64,000 nucleotides of DNA from an uncultured Hungatella sp. (GCA_910585435.1 CAJUEJ010000022.1:6254-70253), one strand, 5' to 3'; shown: positions 32,719 to 42,283, numbered from the stretch's first letter. Notes: a model not told the origin generated them from the sequence alone. Program-made: numbers and translations.

Positions 32719-33609
32719 ATGCAAAAGAATAAAAGCAAGAAAGGCCGGCCTAAGGCGGCCAGGACAAAAGGGAAAAGGCGGATATTCCTGTGGGGGCTCT
32801 TGGTGATCGCTCTGCTGGCCTGCGGCGGGCGCTGGCTGCTTTCAGACCGGCTGGAAACCACATTTTACCATGTGTACTCCCCGAAAGTGACGGAAGGAGA
32901 AAACATCCGGGTTGTGGTTCTGTCAGACCTGCACAATGGGGAGTTTGGCCTGGGAAATGCAGAGCTTCTGGAACAGATCAGGGCTCTTGGGCCGGATGTC
33001 ATTGCCGTGGCAGGCGACATGGTTAACTCAGACGAGGATAATCTGGATATAATCCTGACCCTGTGCAAAGGCCTGGTTGAGATTGCCCCGGTTTACTATA
33101 GCCCGGGCAACCATGAGAGCAATTTAATGTATGAAAAAGGAAGTCCCATAGAGAGCCTGCTTCTGGAGCAGGGGGTTCATGTGCTGGTTAACCGGGCCGA
33201 GGAGGTGACAATCCACAGGGCCCCTCTTTTAATCGGCGGACTGACCACATCCACGGAGGGCTATGAGGAGTATGGCGCCCAGTTTTTTGACGAGTATGAA
33301 AAAAGCGGCATGTTCAAACTGCTTATCGCCCATTACCCCAGCCTTTACTACGAATATCTGGCAGACGGCCATGTGGATCTGGGTATCAGCGGCCACTACC
33401 ACGGCGGACAAATCCGGCTTCCGGTCATAGGCGGCATGTATCACGGAGACACAGGCCTGTTTCCCAGGTACAGCGGAGGAATGTACAGCCTTCCCCACAG
33501 CACCCTCTTCGTCTCCAGAGGCATGGGCGGCCACAGCAGGCTTCCACGGGTTAATAACCGGCCTGAACTGGCAGTCATAGATATCAACGGCCGTCAGGAT
33601 ACCCAATGA
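32719..33609 (+). CDS. Membrane-anchored metallophosphoesterase
   Basis: 296 residues from ATG 32719 (AGGAGG upstream). Basic N-terminus, one membrane helix (about 23-40), then a calcineurin-like phosphoesterase domain: VVLSDLHNGEFG, AVAGDMVN, YSPGNHES, LLIAHYP and GISGHYHGGQIRLP supply the two-metal site. The YkuE-like layout suggests an outward-facing enzyme. In the polysaccharide operon it may release undecaprenyl or nucleotide phosphate or trim phospholipid-linked intermediates; the actual substrate is not evident. Confidence 0.9.
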   Translation: MQKNKSKKGRPKAARTKGKRRIFLWGLLVIALLACGGRWLLSDRLETTFYHVYSPKVTEGENIRVVVLSDLHNGEFGLGNAELLEQIRALGPDVIAVAGDMVNSDEDNLDIILTLCKGLVEIAPVYYSPGNHESNLMYEKGSPIESLLLEQGVHVLVNRAEEVTIHRAPLLIGGLTTSTEGYEEYGAQFFDEYEKSGMFKLLIAHYPSLYYEYLADGHVDLGISGHYHGGQIRLPVIGGMYHGDTGLFPRYSGGMYSLPHSTLFVSRGMGGHSRLPRVNNRPELAVIDINGRQDTQ

Positions 33610-33625
33610 AAGGAGTGATAACAAA

Positions 33626-35059
33626 ATGATTCTGGTATGTTTCATAGTTCCGGCACTGATTGTGTGCCTGGTAATATTGTATGCAGTGCTGATTGGGCGC
33701 TTCTTCCTGATAAAATCCAAGATCCCGGTTTTGGGCTTTAAAGGCGTGCTGAACCGCACGGCAGGAAGACGGCGAAAACTGGCGGCGATGGGAGCCTTGT
33801 TTTTTATAGTCAGCTTTGGGGCCCAGGTAGCTGTGGATCTCTGGGCTCCCGATATGCTGATGGTATTCAACTACGAGGAGGCGGCCAGAGGGCAGAACCC
33901 CAATGTTACCCGGTTTAACGAATCCAACATCCTCTCGGAAAGTATTCTGGAAAAGGTGATTCAGCGGGGCAGCCTGGGCCTTACGCCGGAGCAGCTGTCC
34001 AAAGCTTTAAGCATCTCTACCTCTCTGGATTCCAAAAAGCTGGATGTCACCCAGGAGTCTGACCTGAAAATCTCCACCGAGTACAAGGTCCGCTGTGATG
34101 AGAAGGTAGCCTTCCATGGCACGGATCCAAAGACAGTGCTGAATCTTCTGGCCGATGTGTACTGGGAGGAATTTGTACTCCGCTATGGGGAAAACGACAG
34201 CATACTGGACCTGTCTTTCGACGGAATGGAGGGTATGGAGTATCTGGACGTAAAAGATTATCTGGAGATGCAGGCCAACAAGCTGCGCAACTATCTCCCC
34301 AGCTACAGCAGCGAGAGCAGCAGCTACCGGGCAAAGGACAGCGAGGAGACCTTTTCTTCCCTGTCTGAAAAGATCGGCAATTTTATTGACATTGAACTGG
34401 AACGCTATGAGGCCTTTGTCCTGGAAAACGGCCTGTCTCAAAACAGGGACACCTACCAGTCCCGGATGCAGTACGCCAATCACCGCCTGGACACTTTGCA
34501 GAGAAAGGACATGGCGGCCCACGACGTGCGGATTGAGGCCATCAATATGTACAACGCCTATATGACCCGTTTTGTGCTGATTCCCACCTATGACACAGAT
34601 AAGGAATTTTACATGTCCAAGACCAAGGTAGGCGTGGACTACTTCGCCGACGAGGCCGAGGAGCATCTGGAATCCGCCACCAAGCTGGTGGAGGAGGCAC
34701 AACACAACACATATGCCTCCGCCCAGGTGGGCAGGGCCAATCCCTCTTCGGCGGTCCGCGAACAGGCAGACCGGCAGATTCAGGCTTTGAAAGCGGAACT
34801 TATGAACCTGGCAGCCCAGAGCCGGCAGCTTTGCAGCGATTACGTCAAGGAGAAGCGGGACGGTTATATCCAGATGAGCTTTGACAAACCTCCTGTCCTT
34901 TTCAGGGCTGTGATTGCACTGTTTATGACAGGCTTGTTTCTCATCGCATGGAGCGGGAAAGCCATTCTGGAACCTTTCTGGCGCCAGTACCGGGGAGAGC
35001 GGACTGCCCCGCGGGAAAAGAGACAGGAAAGTGAAAACAGAGAGGAGGCCAAGGCATGA
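33626..35059 (+). CDS. Wzz-like polysaccharide co-polymerase candidate
   Basis: 477 residues. Two N-terminal membrane helices (about 1-24 and 53-73), a large extracytoplasmic helical domain, and a C-terminal helix (about 427-446) followed by a charged Arg/Glu tail. The region after the second helix (FNESNILSESILEKVI, LGLTPEQLSKALSIS) follows the Wzz/chain-length pattern. No Walker motif or tyrosine-kinase domain. It overlaps the next gene by 4 bp, and the two proteins have similar topology, so they may form one assembly controlling polymer length. Annotation at family level is tentative. Confidence 0.6.
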   Translation: MILVCFIVPALIVCLVILYAVLIGRFFLIKSKIPVLGFKGVLNRTAGRRRKLAAMGALFFIVSFGAQVAVDLWAPDMLMVFNYEEAARGQNPNVTRFNESNILSESILEKVIQRGSLGLTPEQLSKALSISTSLDSKKLDVTQESDLKISTEYKVRCDEKVAFHGTDPKTVLNLLADVYWEEFVLRYGENDSILDLSFDGMEGMEYLDVKDYLEMQANKLRNYLPSYSSESSSYRAKDSEETFSSLSEKIGNFIDIELERYEAFVLENGLSQNRDTYQSRMQYANHRLDTLQRKDMAAHDVRIEAINMYNAYMTRFVLIPTYDTDKEFYMSKTKVGVDYFADEAEEHLESATKLVEEAQHNTYASAQVGRANPSSAVREQADRQIQALKAELMNLAAQSRQLCSDYVKEKRDGYIQMSFDKPPVLFRAVIALFMTGLFLIAWSGKAILEPFWRQYRGERTAPREKRQESENREEAKA

Positions 35060-36930
35060 GAGAACTGGATGTGTTCCGATATCTGAAAAAATACAGGGCT
35101 GTGATTGCAGGAATATCTGTACTGGCAGGAATCCTGTTCTACATAATTGCCCGGTTTTCCATTCAGCAATATACAGCTGTCACAGTGATTGAGTACACCG
35201 GCAGCCGGGCAGAAGAGGGATATTCTACCGACGGGAAGAAAATCGACACCACGGAACTATACGCCACAAACCTGGTGGCCCAGGCGTTAAAGAACCTGGA
35301 CGCAGACTCCGGGGAGGCAACCATTGACAAGATCCGTATGAATATCCATGTGGAGCCGATTATCACAGAGGAGGATCTGCTGGTGCAGCAGTCTAAGCTG
35401 GACAACGGCGAGGAGGACTATGAGCTGAATCCTACCCGGTATGTGGTGTCCTTCAACTGCGGCGTCGGCAACGGCAAAGAGTATCCCAGAAAGGTTCTGA
35501 ATCAGATTCTTCAGGAGTATGCCGCCTACTACGGCAAAACCCATGTGAATACCTCCCTGGCTGCCAATCCGGTCAGTGATATTACCTCCAAGGGCTACGA
35601 TTACCTGGAGATGGCGGAAGTCATGGATGATACGTTAACCAATATTACCCGGCATCTTACAGATAAGATTGAGTGGAACGGTGAATTCCGCTCCAGCCGG
35701 ACGGGACGCAGCTTCCAGGATCTGAAGGACGAGTTTCAATTTATTCAGGATGTGGAGGTGCGGCAGCTGTTCTCTGAGATTCTGGCAGGCCGGATCACCA
35801 AGGATCGGGATCTGCTTCTGGAGAAATACCGGAACCGGAACAATGACCTGTCCATTGCTAACAATGCCGCGGCTTTTGAGATTGAGAAGATACGGGGCAT
35901 CATAAACGCTTATGAAAATGCCATGGGAGAGTTCAGCACCCCTGTGGTCAGTGACGACGGAACGGAATCCGGGAGCCTGCTTCAGAACAATGTGCTGCCG
36001 GATGTCTATGACGACTGGAACCGGGATGAGGACGGAGAATGGACCCCGGTGGACAGGACTGCCCAGTATGACCAGCTGCTGATGAAATATATTGAGGATC
36101 GCACCTTCTACGAACACAACGTGATTGACAGCGATTACAACAATTATATCATCAGCGTGTTTACCGGGGCTCCTGCCTCCTCCTCTGAGGAAAGCCAGAA
36201 CAACATCCAGGCCGAAATCGCCCGTCTGGCGGAAAAAATAAATGCACTCCAGTCTGTCTACTATGAGACCAACGATGAGTACAACGAGTATCTGGGCGCC
36301 CAGAACATCATGATGCTGTCCAGCGTGCGGGTGACAGAACGGTTCCCCATCCAGATTTTTACGGTGCTTATTGTGGTGATCTTCGGTGCGCTGGGCTGTG
36401 CCGGCGCGGCGCTGTTTGGAAGGATCGAGGACTTTATCGAGTACTATGCCTTTACCAACAAGGTGGACGGCCTGCCGAACCGGGCCAAGTGCGATCAGTA
36501 TATCACCCGGCGGGAGCGGCGGCCTGTCCCGGGAAGCTTTGCCTGTGTTGTGTTAAAGATTGCCAATCTGCAGATGGAAAATGCCCGGCTGGGCCGGGAG
36601 GCCGGCGATCGGATGATAAAGGATTTTGTGGAAATTATCACCTCTGTATTTGTGCCCTCTGACAAGGTTTTTGTCGGCAATAACGGGGCAGGCCAGTATC
36701 TGATCTTCGCAGAGTCCATGGACAGGGAACAGGTGACTGCCGCCCTGTTCCAGATCGGTATCGTGCTGAACGAGAGGGCCCAGGAGCGGGGCTACCATAT
36801 GGATGTGAAAAATGGATTTGCCTGCGGGGAGGAGGAGCAGTGCTTCTATATCCGGGAGCTTTTGTCCATTGCCATGAAGCGGGCAGGGGATGGGCATGCC
36901 TCTGACAAAGAGGAAAAGACGGTGGCTTAG
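35056..36930 (+). CDS. Wzz-like protein fused to a degenerate GGDEF domain
   Basis: 624 residues. Membrane helix at about 15-37, large extracytoplasmic domain with Wzz-like features (TTELYATNLVAQALKNL…, EYPRKVLNQILQEYAAYYG), second helix at about 432-455, then a cytoplasmic domain of about 160 residues. That domain is GGDEF-like: GLPNRAKCDQYI, GREAGDRMIKDFVEI, and GNNGAGQYLIF where the active-site loop should read GGDEF; here it is GAGQY (residues 544-548). The acidic catalytic residues are gone, so diguanylate cyclase activity is not expected. The domain might bind c-di-GMP or GTP, or be structural, coupling chain-length control to signalling. Start overlaps the previous stop. Confidence 0.8.
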   Translation: MRELDVFRYLKKYRAVIAGISVLAGILFYIIARFSIQQYTAVTVIEYTGSRAEEGYSTDGKKIDTTELYATNLVAQALKNLDADSGEATIDKIRMNIHVEPIITEEDLLVQQSKLDNGEEDYELNPTRYVVSFNCGVGNGKEYPRKVLNQILQEYAAYYGKTHVNTSLAANPVSDITSKGYDYLEMAEVMDDTLTNITRHLTDKIEWNGEFRSSRTGRSFQDLKDEFQFIQDVEVRQLFSEILAGRITKDRDLLLEKYRNRNNDLSIANNAAAFEIEKIRGIINAYENAMGEFSTPVVSDDGTESGSLLQNNVLPDVYDDWNRDEDGEWTPVDRTAQYDQLLMKYIEDRTFYEHNVIDSDYNNYIISVFTGAPASSSEESQNNIQAEIARLAEKINALQSVYYETNDEYNEYLGAQNIMMLSSVRVTERFPIQIFTVLIVVIFGALGCAGAALFGRIEDFIEYYAFTNKVDGLPNRAKCDQYITRRERRPVPGSFACVVLKIANLQMENARLGREAGDRMIKDFVEIITSVFVPSDKVFVGNNGAGQYLIFAESMDREQVTAALFQIGIVLNERAQERGYHMDVKNGFACGEEEQCFYIRELLSIAMKRAGDGHASDKEEKTVA

Positions 36931-38242
36931 GAAAAACAGGAGGATAAAGGGATTGATCTCGATAATATACATGTTGCTGGCAACTGCCATGTTTTTTCTC
37001 CAGGATACTTATTTTGTGGTGGCCGGCATGGAGCTTAGCCTTAAAAATCCCTGCGGGCTGGCGATTCTGTTCCTGGCCTTAATAAACCTTATAGCGACGG
37101 TGCGGCTGGACCGCCTGTTTCTCCTGATCCGCCACACGGCGGTTCAGGCACTGCCTTTTTTGATTCCGCTGGTCTTTTCAGCCGTAATCTGGGTAAGTAC
37201 AAGGGCGGACAGCGCCACGGTTGTGAATGGCGTTTCTATGATTTTTCCCCAGCTTTTATCAGTTCTGGTGGCGTCGGCCACTTTGTATCTTTTTGGAGAA
37301 AAAGGAATCTGGTACTGTCTGGGAGCCATGTGCGCCGCAAATTTCATCAGCGTTCTGGTGGTTATCTATACAGGAGGGCTGGGTTCATTTCTCCAGGAAT
37401 TTTATACTCTTATAGTTACCTTCAGCAGAGAGACAGGCCCTTTGATGGCACAGCTGGAAACCCATGACCTGACCTTTGCCTTTGGCCCTTTCCTCATGTA
37501 TCTTCTGCTTCACTGGAAGACTTCCCCCCATCCCAGGCTCTGGCTGATGCTTGTGTCCTTCTTTTTCCTGGTGGGGCTGAAGCGGATCGCATTTCCCGCC
37601 TTAGCCCTGGGGGTTGTGGCAGCACTTCTTTTAAGGCAGCTGCCTCAAAAAGCCGCCAGGCAGACGGCCATGTGTGCAGCCGTGGCTATGATGGCAGTCA
37701 GCTTTCTTTATATTGCAGGAATTCACAATGGCCTTTTTGAATATCTGGAGGCCCATGGACTGGACACCAAAGGGCGGATCCGGCTGTTTGCCAATGTGGC
37801 GCCTTACTATGAAATCAGCTTTACCTACACAGGCCTGGGAACCGGGTTTGAGCGCATGGTGGAATGGATGTCAGGGGCTGTACAGGCTGTTCCTCTCCGC
37901 ACCCAGACCCAGATTCACAACGATTTCCTCCGCATGTATCTGAACATCGGCTTTTTTGGGTACTGGGTCTGGCTCTGGAGCTGGCTGCCTGCCCGTCTGG
38001 GCTACTGGTTCCGTCAGGGAGGAAAGGACGGGGGATGTCTTTTTCTGGGCATCTGTGTCTACTGCTTTGTGCTTTACGCCACGGATAACACAATCTATTA
38101 TCCCTATACCATAGTCGCCTGTACCCTGATTCCCATGGCCTGCGGTTTTGATGTCCAGGCAAAAGATGCACTTGCAAGGCGCTGTGCCCAGTGGAGTGGC
38201 AGGGAGGAAAGGGAGGCCGGCCAGGACGGGGCCGGCTTATAA
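36890..38242 (+). CDS. Wzy-like O-antigen/polysaccharide polymerase
   Basis: 450 residues with about ten hydrophobic segments and a larger loop near 300-360 containing GLGTGFERMVEWMSG and TQIHNDFLRMYLNIGFFGYW, which resembles the Wzy_C loop of O-antigen ligases and polymerases. It would join lipid-linked repeats outside the membrane. The start is uncertain: ATG 36890 lies 41 bp inside the previous gene with a weak site, whereas TTG 36953 has AGGAGG 9 nt upstream and avoids the overlap. The basic stretch before the first helix favours neither strongly. Confidence 0.83.
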   Translation: MGMPLTKRKRRWLRKNRRIKGLISIIYMLLATAMFFLQDTYFVVAGMELSLKNPCGLAILFLALINLIATVRLDRLFLLIRHTAVQALPFLIPLVFSAVIWVSTRADSATVVNGVSMIFPQLLSVLVASATLYLFGEKGIWYCLGAMCAANFISVLVVIYTGGLGSFLQEFYTLIVTFSRETGPLMAQLETHDLTFAFGPFLMYLLLHWKTSPHPRLWLMLVSFFFLVGLKRIAFPALALGVVAALLLRQLPQKAARQTAMCAAVAMMAVSFLYIAGIHNGLFEYLEAHGLDTKGRIRLFANVAPYYEISFTYTGLGTGFERMVEWMSGAVQAVPLRTQTQIHNDFLRMYLNIGFFGYWVWLWSWLPARLGYWFRQGGKDGGCLFLGICVYCFVLYATDNTIYYPYTIVACTLIPMACGFDVQAKDALARRCAQWSGREEREAGQDGAGL

Positions 38243-38254
38243 AAGTGAACGGAT

Positions 38255-38725
38255 ATGAAACATAAAAAAATGCGGATATGCTTTGCGGCATCCTCTGGCG
38301 GGCATCTGGCGGAGCTGATGCTTTTGCGCCCTCTGATGGAGTGCTATGACAGCTTTCTGGTTACGGAGAAGACATCTTACAAGATTGACGCCCAGGATAT
38401 GCGCTGCTATTTCCTTGTGCAGATCAACCGGCGGGAGCGGTCATTTATCCCCAGGCTTATAGTCAATACGTTTCGCTCCTTAAAAATCTATATGGCGGAG
38501 CGGCCGGATGTGGTGGTCTGCACAGGGGTACTGGCCACTGTGCCACTGTGTCTCATTTGCAAGCTGTTTGGGAAAAAACTGATCTATATCGAATCCTTTG
38601 CAAAGGTGAAAAGCCCAACCATGACAGGGAAACTGCTGTATCCCTTTGCGGATCGGTTTTATATCCAGTGGCAGGAGCTGCTGGCATTTTATCCAAAGGC
38701 CATATGGGTGGGCGGTATTTATTGA
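38255..38725 (+). CDS. PssD/Alg14-like glycosyltransferase subunit
   Basis: 156 residues. RICFAASSGGHLAELMLLRPL at the N-terminus and VVVCTGVLATVPLCLICKLF, IYIESFAKVKSPTMTGKLLYP are the Alg14/PssD/EpsF signatures. It anchors and activates the catalytic PssE-type partner encoded 10 bp downstream; the pair adds the second sugar to the undecaprenyl-linked primer. Length is normal. Confidence 0.93.
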   Translation: MKHKKMRICFAASSGGHLAELMLLRPLMECYDSFLVTEKTSYKIDAQDMRCYFLVQINRRERSFIPRLIVNTFRSLKIYMAERPDVVVCTGVLATVPLCLICKLFGKKLIYIESFAKVKSPTMTGKLLYPFADRFYIQWQELLAFYPKAIWVGGIY

Positions 38726-38735
38726 GGAGGGCTGT

Positions 38736-39212
38736 ATGATATTTGTGACAGTGGGGTCTCAGAAGTTTCCTTTTGATCGTCTTATAAAGAAAGTGGATCA
38801 GATGATTGGGGCCGGCCTTATAAATGAGGAGGTTTTTATCCAGACAGGGACCAGCGGGTATGTTCCTGCCTGCCCCCACCAGGCATTCTGCGGACAGGAA
38901 CAATTCGCAGGACTGATGAAATCCTGCGATATCCTTATTACCCACGGCGGCGCAGGTACCATGGCAGGCGCGGTGAAGCAGGGAAAGAAGGTGATCGCGG
39001 TTCCGCGGCTGGCCCGGTACGGGGAGCATGTGGACGACCACCAGACAGAGCTGGTGTTGCAGCTTCACCAGATGCATCTGCTTCGGGCCTGTCTGGATGT
39101 GGAACAGCTGCCTGACAGTCTTAAGGGCCTGAAAAGCCATGGCTTTGACAGTTTTCACTCCAACACCGGGAACTTCCTGGCTTCTCTGGATGCATACATC
39201 CGTACGCTGTAA
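38736..39212 (+). CDS. PssE/Alg13-like glycosyltransferase subunit
   Basis: 158 residues from ATG 38736 behind GAGGAGGG. MIFVTVGSQKFPFDRLIKKV, ILITHGGAGTMAGAVKQGKKV and VPRLARYGEHVDDHQTEL are characteristic of the GT28 C-terminal/Alg13 fold, with the nucleotide-sugar site around HGGAGT. Works as the catalytic half with the PssD-like protein. Confidence 0.94.
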   Translation: MIFVTVGSQKFPFDRLIKKVDQMIGAGLINEEVFIQTGTSGYVPACPHQAFCGQEQFAGLMKSCDILITHGGAGTMAGAVKQGKKVIAVPRLARYGEHVDDHQTELVLQLHQMHLLRACLDVEQLPDSLKGLKSHGFDSFHSNTGNFLASLDAYIRTL

Positions 39213-39225
39213 GCAGGAGGACAGT

Positions 39226-40296
39226 ATGAAAATATTGGAGATCGGTCCCAGTGAAATACATGCCCGGGGCGGGATGGTCCAGGTTATCCGGGATATCCGG
39301 GAGAGTGGCAGGCTGGGGCAGGAGTTTGAGATTGACAGCTTTCCTTCCTATATAGATGGAAGGCTGCCGGTGCGGCTTTTGTATTCTGTCTGGGGATACC
39401 TTCGGTTTCTTTTTTGTTACCGGAAGTACGATCTGTTTCATATCCACACGGCAGAGCGGGGCAGCACCTTCCGGAAAAATTTTTACCTGCGCACGGTGAA
39501 GAGGGCCGGAAAAAAGGCGGTCATCCATGTACACGGCGCGGAGTATCTGGCCTTCTATGACAGTCTGGGCGGCTGGAGGAAAGGGAGCGTGGACGGATTC
39601 TTTGGCCGGGCGGATTTGGTGCTGGCCCTGTCTGATAGCTGGAAACGGGAGCTGGAGGGCAGGTTTTCCATGAAGGCCTGCCAGACCCTGTATAACGGTG
39701 TGGATCCGGAGAAGCTGCGGCCGGCAGTCTCGGAACCGGAAGGGTGCCGGAACGTATTTCTGATGCTGGGCAGGCTGGGGGAACGGAAGGGAACGTATGA
39801 CCTTATAGACGCCATGGAGCTGGCTCTCAGGCAGAATCCTGAGCTGAGGCTCTGCCTGGCAGGAGACGGCGAGGTGGAGAAGGTCCGGGCCCTGGTAAAG
39901 GAAAAAGGGCTGGATAAGAATATTTCGGTACCTGGGTGGATAGATGAGAAGGAAAAGCTGAGGTACCTGAGGGATGCGGCCACAGTGGTCCTGCCATCCT
40001 ACCACGAAGGGCTGCCTGTGGCGATCCTGGAGGGGATGGCGGCAGGCAAGGTTATTATCAGTACGGCTGTGGGTGGGATTCCGGAAGTGGTGGGAGAGGA
40101 AAACGGTATCCTGATAAAGCCAGGGGATGTGCCTGCCCTGGCAGAGGCCCTGCTGCGGTGCAGCAGGGATGTAGAGGGGCTTAGAAAGATGGGGAAAAGG
40201 AACCGGAAAAGAGCAGAGCAGGAATTTGGCATCCGGCGGATGCATGGACGGCTGGCCGGGTATTACAGACAGGTCATGGACCAGGGAGGTGTCTGA
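39226..40296 (+). CDS. Family 4 glycosyltransferase
   Basis: 356 residues, GT-B fold. N-terminal RGGMVQVIRDI, then the Glycos_transf_1 half with FLMLGRLGERKGTYDLIDA, LAGDGEVEKV and LPSYHEGLPVAILEGMAAGKVII, where the EGLPVAILEGMA stretch is the EX7E-type donor-binding motif. Retaining transferase acting on the cytoplasmic lipid-linked repeat. ATG 39226 behind AGGAGG. Donor sugar not predictable. Confidence 0.94.
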   Translation: MKILEIGPSEIHARGGMVQVIRDIRESGRLGQEFEIDSFPSYIDGRLPVRLLYSVWGYLRFLFCYRKYDLFHIHTAERGSTFRKNFYLRTVKRAGKKAVIHVHGAEYLAFYDSLGGWRKGSVDGFFGRADLVLALSDSWKRELEGRFSMKACQTLYNGVDPEKLRPAVSEPEGCRNVFLMLGRLGERKGTYDLIDAMELALRQNPELRLCLAGDGEVEKVRALVKEKGLDKNISVPGWIDEKEKLRYLRDAATVVLPSYHEGLPVAILEGMAAGKVIISTAVGGIPEVVGEENGILIKPGDVPALAEALLRCSRDVEGLRKMGKRNRKRAEQEFGIRRMHGRLAGYYRQVMDQGGV

Positions 40297-40297
40297 T

Positions 40298-41314
40298 ATG
40301 GAGCGGGAAAGACCTCTGATCAGCGTCATCGTGCCGGTATATAATGTGGAGGACTATTTGGAGAGGTGTCTGGATTCCCTTCTTATGCAGACGTATCCCA
40401 GGATAGAGATCATCCTTGTGGACGATGCCTCCCAGGATAAAAGCGCCGCCTTATGTGATGGGTACGCGGCCAGAAACAAGCAGGTGCAGGCCGTCCATTT
40501 TCCAAAAAACCGGGGGCCGTCGGCAGCCAGAAACCAGGGAATCCTCCAGGCACAGGGGGAGTACATCTCTTTTGTGGATGCTGACGACCAGGTGGAGAAG
40601 GAGCTGCTGGAAAAGCTGTATGAAAGCATGACGGAGACGGGAGCGCAGATTAGCGCCTGCGGGGCCGACGGCATTGAACTGAAACAGGGCCCTGCCGCTG
40701 TCTATGGCCAAAGGGAGGCTGTCTGTTGTCTGGCCCGGGGGTTCCCCTTTAACCTTGTACCCTGGGGGAAGCTATACTGCGCCAGGCTGGTGAAAGAGAA
40801 TCTTTTTAGAGAGGATATTTTTTACAGCGAGGATCTGCTGTTTTTATATTCTGTTCTGAAACAGGTCAGCCGGGTCAGTTACCGGCCGGACATTCTCTAT
40901 CACTACACCAGGAGGGAGGGCAGCCAGATGCACAGCGGCGCCAGTGAGCGGAAGCTTACGGCTTTTATGGCCCAGGATTTTGTCTGCAGGGAGGCTGAAA
41001 TGTATTTTCCGGAGGCTGCAGAGGATTTTCACCTTCTGGCCCTGGAGGCCAACCGCTGCCTGGCTGTGCTGACTGTGAAAGAGGGAGGAGAGGATGTCAG
41101 GACCCTTGCATACCTGAAGCGGATTCAGGAGAATACCCGGCAGCATTTCAGCTTTCGGAGTCTGGCCCGCATCCCCAGAATGAGGGATGGGGCGGCACTG
41201 CTGGCTCTGTGTGCCAGCCCAAGGGGATTTTGGGCGGCAGCGGCGGCATTTACCTGGGTGAAAGGATTGGGAGGCTGTTTGAGATGGAAGAGAAAAGACC
41301 GCAAATCAGTGTGA
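40298..41314 (+). CDS. Family 2 glycosyltransferase
   Basis: 338 residues, GT-A fold. ISVIVPVYNVEDYLERCLDSL at the N-terminus, VDDASQDKSAALC and the metal-binding FVDADDQ motif. The C-terminal part is variable. Start at ATG 40298 with AGGGAGGTG upstream, 1 bp after the previous stop. It is a diverged sister of the next gene (shared VPWGKLYCARLVKE/NAWGKLFPAEMVKE region), suggesting local duplication. Confidence 0.93.
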   Translation: MERERPLISVIVPVYNVEDYLERCLDSLLMQTYPRIEIILVDDASQDKSAALCDGYAARNKQVQAVHFPKNRGPSAARNQGILQAQGEYISFVDADDQVEKELLEKLYESMTETGAQISACGADGIELKQGPAAVYGQREAVCCLARGFPFNLVPWGKLYCARLVKENLFREDIFYSEDLLFLYSVLKQVSRVSYRPDILYHYTRREGSQMHSGASERKLTAFMAQDFVCREAEMYFPEAAEDFHLLALEANRCLAVLTVKEGGEDVRTLAYLKRIQENTRQHFSFRSLARIPRMRDGAALLALCASPRGFWAAAAAFTWVKGLGGCLRWKRKDRKSV

Positions 41315-42273
41315 TTGTGCCTGTGTACAATGTAGAGGAATATGTGGAAAAATGTCTGGCTTCCCTGGCGGCCCAGACCTACCCTGCCATAGAGGTACTG
41401 GTGGTGGACGATGGCTCCACAGATGGCAGCGGCAGTATCTGCGATGCCTGGGCGGCCGGGGACAGACGGTTTCAGGTCATACATTTTGCAGAGAACCAGG
41501 GGATTTCCGCCGCCAGAAACCAGGGAATCCGGCAGGCATCAGGAGCTTATATAGCTTTCGTGGATTCCGACGATTATGTGGAGCCTGGCTTTTTGGATGT
41601 TCTGTACCGTGGGCTGACAGAACATCACGCGGATGTGAGTATCTGCGGAAATGAGGGACAGCATCTAAAAGATAGCCCCGCCCAGGTGCTTTCTCCAGGG
41701 GAAGCGGCTGTTTGCCTGGCCCGGCGTTCTCCTTTTCTCTGGAACGCGTGGGGGAAGCTTTTTCCGGCAGAGATGGTGAAGGAGATTCTCTTTGACAGGC
41801 AAATCCGCTGCGGGGAAGACATTTTATTTTTTTACCGGATTTTAAAGAGGGTCCGGCGGCTGGCCTATGTGCCGGACAGGCTTTACCACTATGTCTATCG
41901 GCAGGGAAGCCTGATCAATGACGGTGTGACAGAGAAGCGCTGCAAGGTGCTTTCTGTCTTGGACAGGGTTTGTGAGGACGGGGCCGCCGATTTTCCGGAA
42001 GCAGAGGCCTGTTTTCGCCAGGCAGCCATGGATACGGCTGCCCGCCTGGCTATGGAGGTGATTGAGGAGGGTGCGGACGGAAGTGCCAGGGACTATCTGA
42101 AGCGGTTTAGGGATGTGGTGCGGCGTCATGTAAGCCTTAAGGCGCTGGTCCTCTCTCCGGATATAAAGACCCTGGCGGCGGAGCTGGCCCTCTGTGGGGG
42201 AGTACCGTTTTTTAAAGTGATGGCAGCCGCTTACCAGATTATAAAGCCTATAGGCAAAAACAGGACGGGGTGA
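41284..42273 (+). CDS. Family 2 glycosyltransferase (paralogue)
   Basis: 329 residues, starting 31 bp inside the preceding gene, with GGGAGG upstream. ISVIVPVYNVEEYVEKCLASL, VDDGSTDGSGSICDAW and AFVDSDDYVEPG are GT2 motifs. The alignment with its upstream neighbour runs through most of the length, so the two arose by tandem duplication and diverged to different acceptor or donor specificity. Confidence 0.93.
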   Translation: MEEKRPQISVIVPVYNVEEYVEKCLASLAAQTYPAIEVLVVDDGSTDGSGSICDAWAAGDRRFQVIHFAENQGISAARNQGIRQASGAYIAFVDSDDYVEPGFLDVLYRGLTEHHADVSICGNEGQHLKDSPAQVLSPGEAAVCLARRSPFLWNAWGKLFPAEMVKEILFDRQIRCGEDILFFYRILKRVRRLAYVPDRLYHYVYRQGSLINDGVTEKRCKVLSVLDRVCEDGAADFPEAEACFRQAAMDTAARLAMEVIEEGADGSARDYLKRFRDVVRRHVSLKALVLSPDIKTLAAELALCGGVPFFKVMAAAYQIIKPIGKNRTG

Positions 42274-42283
42274 CAAAAAAACA

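Noticed and set aside
36360..36930. Active diguanylate cyclase
   Set aside because: The signature loop reads GAGQY, so catalytic acidic residues are missing.
39121..40329. 402-codon open frame on the minus strand
   Set aside because: Antisense to the family 4 glycosyltransferase; composition (Pro/His/Gln-rich) is typical of a shadow frame.
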